From contig JBOZIK010000001.1 in the NCBI GenBank assembly GCA_051453625.1, positions 215,446,788-215,510,787 on the forward strand: a stretch of DNA of 64,000 bases, given 5' to 3'. The first letter of the stretch is position 1, and each line of letters begins with the position of its first letter. The translations under genes were made by a program, and so were the position numbers. Below the pieces are notes generated by a model. That model ran no database searches and was not told where the DNA came from. It saw only the letters and a program-made list of their open reading frames with translations. The stretch comes from Welwitschia mirabilis (Eukaryota; Gnetophyta; Gnetopsida; Welwitschiales). This document shows positions 59,649 to 64,000 of the stretch, piece after piece.

Positions 59649-59660
59649 AAAGGGGGAGAT
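59649..59660 (+). promoter_or_regulatory. polypurine tract AAAGGGGGAGAT
   Basis: Perfect Sirevirus-type PPT immediately before the 3' LTR. It is notable for surviving unchanged amid decay; G-to-A change would be expected. Confidence 0.88.
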
Positions 59661-61047
59661 TATTAAATTATTATTTAATATCAAACTAATGTTTTCTAAG
59701 TAGAGAAATTTGTTGTATCTTTTGTAGAAAATATTAATTACTAATAGATAAGAAGCTGAAGTAATGTTTGTCACATTTTGATCTTGAATCTTATCAAGTT
59801 TTCTTACCTTCTTGAGGGATCAACTAAACTTCTAAGGAATCAACCACACCTAAAGTAAACACTTATAAATAAACTGAATTCATAGAAGGTCGATCAAACA
59901 TTTGAGAAATCAACTGAACTTATGAACCTAAGAACCAGTACTCCTAAATCGATCATTAAGGGATCAACTAAACATCTAAGGAATTGACTAGACCTAAGCA
60001 TAGTGCACTTGATACTTCCTAGTCAATGATCAAGGGGTTAACTAGACACCTGGGGGATCAACAAAATTTGAGAACTGATCATTAATATTTCACAGCCAAT
60101 TAGCAAGGGATCAACTAGATTCTTAAGGAGTCAACTATACCTAGAGCATAAAAAATGTGATGGATTTTATTAGAACCAAGTAAGCAACTGGATAGATATA
60201 TGGGTGATCAGATGAGTGGTTGATCAAACCTTGAGGGGTCAATTAGACAGGGAGCTATAAGAAAGTGGGTCAACCAAAAAGGTCACAAGGGTAACTTGTT
60301 TAAGTGATGGCACTAGGAGGGGTCGACCAAACATTTGAGAGGTCATCTGGCTGTGATGGAAATGCAAATTTTACAGCCATCATGTAGTCATTTTATGGTT
60401 GTTAGAAGGGATTTTTCACTTGTAAAAATCCTAAAAGTTTTTCACTATATATAGCTAAGAGTTAAATCATTATTACACCTTTTACTGAACTTTTGAATCT
60501 TGTGGATTTATCATTATACTCATTTGGCATTGCATTCTTGATCAAAAACCAACCAACAACTACGGTATCTTTGTATATGAGGTTAGATATATGCCATTCC
60601 TTTATTTTTAGATTGTATCATCTTCCAAAAAAATGCTTCATTACTTACATTGAGATAAAGATTAAGTGATACCTATGCATCTAAGCATACTATCATCACT
60701 ACTATGCGTTCTTGTAAAAGGTTGAGACTGAGCCTTCAAAAAAGTCTATTTGTAAAGGTTACAAGTGAACTTGTAATACCTAGAAAAGATTAACAGAGAT
60801 CTGGATCAGGCTTGATGAAAATCTCATCACCAAGAGTGGAGTATGGGTTTTTCTAAATCATTATAAATCTTGTATGCTTCTTCTTGGTATTTTTGTACTT
60901 TCTATTGTTTTCATTTTTTAGAATACTTTCATTTTTTATATACAAGTTTTTAGTGATTCTTTTTTAAGCAAAGTATTTTTATTTTGAATATTATTCAATA
61001 AATTTTTGGAATCCTATTCACTCCCCCTTAGGGTTCTTAATCCTATA
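59661..61047 (+). repeat. Sirevirus-like 3' LTR (1387 bp)
   Basis: Begins tattaaattattatttaat and ends gggttcttaatcctata. Single copies of the blocks that appear twice around gaps in the 5' LTR. TATA box at 60446-60453. Many transition differences from the 5' LTR. Confidence 0.87.
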
Positions 61048-61052
61048 CTTTT

Positions 61053-61690
61053 TATAAATTTTTTATCCTTTTTTACTATATTTTGACAGTTTATGCAAAA
61101 GCAGAATAAGTAATAGAAATCTTAATAAAGTAAAAAAGAAAATAGAAATGCATAGAATGTTAAAATAAAATAAACACTTTATATTCAATAGAACTTATAC
61201 ATTAAGTAATTGAATTTACTTAGGATTATACACTTTTGTTGTGGCATGATACAATTTATATTTTACATAAAGAGATGTAACTATTAATGAAACAATTATA
61301 AATAGTTATCATGTTTTATTAGGAGTAATTAATTAATTAACTTACATGATTTATTGTTACCTAAGACTTGGAAATTTATTTTATTAGGATGAAATAAATT
61401 TTAATTAATGAAGAAGAAACATAGTAGTTATGCTATATTTTATATTTAGTTATTTTGTATAATGATCCCTATCAAATTCTAAGCCTTTCTCTTTAATTTG
61501 TAGAGCCTTCTTTTGAGTCTATCCACTATGTATTACTATGTGTTGATGTAAGTTGGTTTGATGGGTTCTTATAAGTCTAATTTCTAACATAGTGAAATTT
61601 TACTTTGATGTCCTTTGTTCTTTCATGAAACATAGGACTTTTCACAAGTTTGATTGTGATTTAATTAGTTCTATTGATGGAAATTGAAAT
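61053..61690. other. AT-rich DNA, probably 3' part of the Tork-like element
   Basis: No motif recognised. By position on the minus strand it should contain the 3' untranslated region and 3' LTR of the copia element that follows, but no LTR terminus can be paired. Confidence 0.4.
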
Positions 61691-61699
61691 TCAATTTTT

Positions 61700-62060
61700 T
61701 TTGTTAATCTTAATTAGAATTTTATGGAATTCACAACATGAGGTTATTGTTGTAATATATTATAGTTTAGTAGAATAAAGTTTATTTGTCTTTACTTTTA
61801 CTTAATTATAAAATAGTAATTCTATTGGATTCAATGATGTAGCCTATGATTGATCCTTATCTTTGGTACTAGCTCAATCTAGATCTGTTTATTTAAATAA
61901 ATTTTCTTTATCTTTTCTAAATAGAATATTATGTTTTTACATACTAGCCAAGTACTCTATTATATTGATTGCTAATTTCATGTGTGTTTCATTTGCAAAA
62001 TACCAGAATCTAGTGAGCTTATTACCACTAAATTGGATACCTAGACTTGCATTCATTAGA
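61700..62060 (-). pseudogene. Tork-like copia RNase H relic
   Basis: Minus-strand reading across stops gives RFWYFANETHMKLAINIIEY (the SRFMxxPTxxHxxAAKRILRY block). LFK, a stop and TDLD near 61885 follow (YTDSDWAG). KTNKLYSTKL comes last (SKKQxxVxLSSxEAEY). Trp and Gly positions are stops or substitutions. Confidence 0.65.
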
Positions 62061-62329
62061 CATATTAGCTAGTAATTAACTTCTAGAATTTTTTGGGTTT
62101 AGTACTTTTTTTTTTTTTACTTGTTAAGTTTTATATTTGTACTTGGCTTCATGGAATTTTTTTACCATTGAAAGTTATTTAACTATTATTCAAGTATTTC
62201 ATTGACATGTTTTTCTTAAAGCATTTTGATTTTTTTCACCATTGCTTAAAATTTAAAATTCTAGAAAATACTTAATATCTTCATGTAATAAAGTTTTAAA
62301 CTTTTCACTATGGAAATATTTTACTTCCT

Positions 62330-62960
62330 TAATATCTATTTTGTGTTCTAATATTGTTATTATATTATCAACATAAAAGAATAGTATTACACTCTCTTTT
62401 ATTTTCTATGTAATTTCACATAGAGGTATGTATCTACAAGTCACTTCTTAAAATCAAGACTCTTAAAAAATTCATTAATCTTCTCAAAACATATTTAGAT
62501 AGATTGTTTTAGGAATTATAAGGATTTATTTAGTTTTTAAACTTTTGTTTAATGACCTTTAACTTTAAAGCATTTAAATTAAGTTACATAAACTTCTTAC
62601 TTAATGTTTTCATTTAGGAATGTATATTTGGTATCAAGCTAAAACAAACCATAGTTATAGAAAATTTAAAAGGCAAGAATGATTTGTATGATATGAACCT
62701 TTGCTCTAGGTGTAGATGTTTCATTGTAGTTAAATTCTTTTCTTTTGTGAAAAACCTTTGATAATAAATCTAGCTTTGTAGTTGTTAATTATACCATCTT
62801 GTTTATACTTTATATACAACACTTGTGTCATATCAATTGATTTGTTTATTGCTTTAACATATTCTAATTTTAATTCTTCATGATAATATCATAATTGTCT
62901 TTCATTTCGTTTTTTCAAAGTGGGTTTTCAAGAGCTTTACTTACATTGGTAACCTCTACA
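62330..62960 (-). pseudogene. Tork-like copia reverse transcriptase relic
   Basis: Blocks in order on the minus strand: AKFIIKGFSQKRKEFNYNET near 62785-62726 (KARLVAKGFxQKxGxDYxETF), LDTKYTFLNENIK near 62635-62597 (MDVKTAFLNGxL), and NTILLYVDNIITI near 62391-62353. YVDD is YVDN (62375-62364). RT function is lost. Confidence 0.8.
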
Positions 62961-63599
62961 TTGTTTATTTTATTGAGATTAGAAATAAATACTCTTGCAC
63001 TTCACATGGCATAATTTGAATGTTCTTCCAATAGAATTCTTTTATCTTCATGCAATAAATCATAAACTTGTCTTACCCAACATGGAATTTATAATTTATT
63101 ATTTGAATAATGCTCAAAATTCTATCATTGATTATAGTGGGAATAGTTTACTCTTCATCATTAGCATGATTATAATTTATTTTCAAGATTTGAAAATCTG
63201 CTATTTGTTATTTTTAATTTGAGTGATCCAGATTTTGATTTGTAGATTCATCAAGATGTATAATGTCTCTCTTTTATTTGAAGTTAGGTTATTAAATGAT
63301 GTTGAAAAAATAGACTTATCAATCATACTTGTTTCATTAAAACAAATATCTTAGTAATCTTGATCCTTATAGAAGTTAAGTTATATACTCAATAGGATCT
63401 ATTTTCATCTAAGTAACAAAGCATAAAATAAGTTATACCTTTGTTTTTTAGTTTGTTTCATTACTAAAAAGTCTACATAAAATATTTTCCTTCAAAAGTT
63501 CTTAGGTAATTATAGGAAACTACCTCATAAGAACATTTTTACATTAGTATATCTTTATTTAGAGCTTTAGATAAAAGTCTATTTTAAAGATATAAAGTT

Positions 63600-63970
63600 A
63601 TTATAGTAGCTTTTATCTATAGAAATAAAGAAATACATGTTTTTTACCACATACTTCTTGTCATTTCTAGGATTATTTTCCTTGTTATTCAAATCTCTCT
63701 ATTGAGTTAAGATATCTAAGATGGAGTTACTTCATGTTGAATTTTAACCTTTTGAAGTTCGTCATGAAACTTAGTTAACACATTACTATCTTCCATCTAT
63801 CCTAAGCTTCTTAATTTATAGATTTCTCTTTCTTTTAACTACTATGCAACATCTTAAAAGCATCAAAAGTATAATAATTATTTTATATGAAGAAAATGAA
63901 ATACATTCCATTGTACTCATCAATGAAGATGAGAAAATAGTTTTGTACTTCTAAGAATCAAACTAATAAG
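63600..63970 (-). pseudogene. Tork-like copia integrase relic
   Basis: VQNYFLIFIDEYNGMYFIFF at about 63942-63883 matches YFLxFIDDYSRxTWVYFLK, with Asp-Glu for Asp-Asp. The following segment aligns loosely to the KxFKxLVExxxGxxIKxLRSDRGGE region, in which the GGE motif is unreadable. Upstream parts lie beyond the window. Confidence 0.7.
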
Positions 63971-64000
63971 CTTTTATGGATTTGTTTAAGTTTCATGTAT

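Larger units (their letters stand above)
50254..61052 (+). mobile_element. Sirevirus-like Ty1/copia retrotransposon, full-length relic
   Basis: Order: 5' LTR 50259-52633, PBS, gag, (protease in gap), integrase, RT, RNase H, third ORF, PPT, 3' LTR 59661-61047. Possible target copies are cttta (50254-50258) and ctttt (61048-61052), 4 of 5 matching. Integrase before RT defines copia. The AAAGGGGGAGAT tract, long gag with coiled coil, and an extra ORF after RNase H are Sirevirus traits (established knowledge). The LTRs differ at many sites, mostly transitions, and all ORFs carry stops, so the copy is old and inactive. Confidence 0.85.
61700..64000 (-). mobile_element. Ty1/copia element (Tork-like), partial, runs off window
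   Basis: Minus-strand pol in order integrase (63960-63600), RT (62960-62330), RNase H (62060-61700). Gag and the 5' LTR lie beyond 64000. Motif wording (FSQK...NETSTP, ILLYVDNIITI, YFLIFIDEYN) follows the Tork/Tnt1-like copia pattern rather than the Sirevirus one. All frames are broken. Confidence 0.75.

Overview
This window is plant nuclear DNA from repeat-rich, probably heterochromatic chromatin. It is very AT-rich, with CpG almost absent. Nearly every recognisable open frame belongs to a decayed transposable element, and most losses look like C-to-T or G-to-A changes (Trp to stop, Asp to Asn, Cys to Tyr). That is the usual footprint of long-methylated cytosine. The element families seen (chromoviral Ty3/gypsy, Sirevirus-type and other Ty1/copia, CACTA, DUF4283-type LINE, tRNA-derived SINE) are those of flowering plants. 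The species cannot be fixed; a monocot is only a guess. I found no intact host gene, rRNA, functional tRNA or CRISPR array.

Layout. 1-1868: minisatellites, a GC-richer block and a probable gypsy LTR end. 1869-9366: old AT-rich DNA with a tRNA-like SINE head (~3766-3835), a CACTA-type subterminal repeat cluster (4770-5045), and a minus-strand LINE ORF1 relic (DUF4283 plus zinc knuckle, 6385-6998). 9367-27080: a large minus-strand chromoviral Ty3/gypsy element. It has 4.2-kb LTRs, a perfect 5-bp target duplication (ATATT), PPT, PBS, and gag, RT, RNase H, integrase and chromodomain remnants in order. Its right LTR was invaded by a CACTA element (left end at 20242), which was itself invaded by a minus-strand Ty1/copia element (22024-25816).

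27081-29576: pyrimidine-rich and short-repeat DNA. 29580-39357: a probable second CACTA element of ~9.8 kb with decayed terminal and subterminal repeats and no recognisable transposase. 39361-50253: diverged LTR-like copies, one well delimited SINE (47427-47688) and a weak tandem repeat. 50254-61052: a plus-strand Sirevirus-like copia element with two LTRs, PBS, gag with zinc knuckles, integrase, RT, RNase H, an extra third ORF, and the AAAGGGGGAG-type PPT. 61053-64000: the 3' half of another, Tork-like copia element on the minus strand, running off the right edge.

How it fits together. Each autonomous element once encoded its own replication or transposition machinery, but catalytic residues are now lost in several (integrase Asp to Asn, RT YVDD to YVDA or YVDN), so the locus is a graveyard. 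The structure also exposes assembly problems. Comparing sister LTRs shows that three runs of N are wrongly sized or flanked by artificially duplicated sequence, and two other gaps carry the same duplicated-flank signature.
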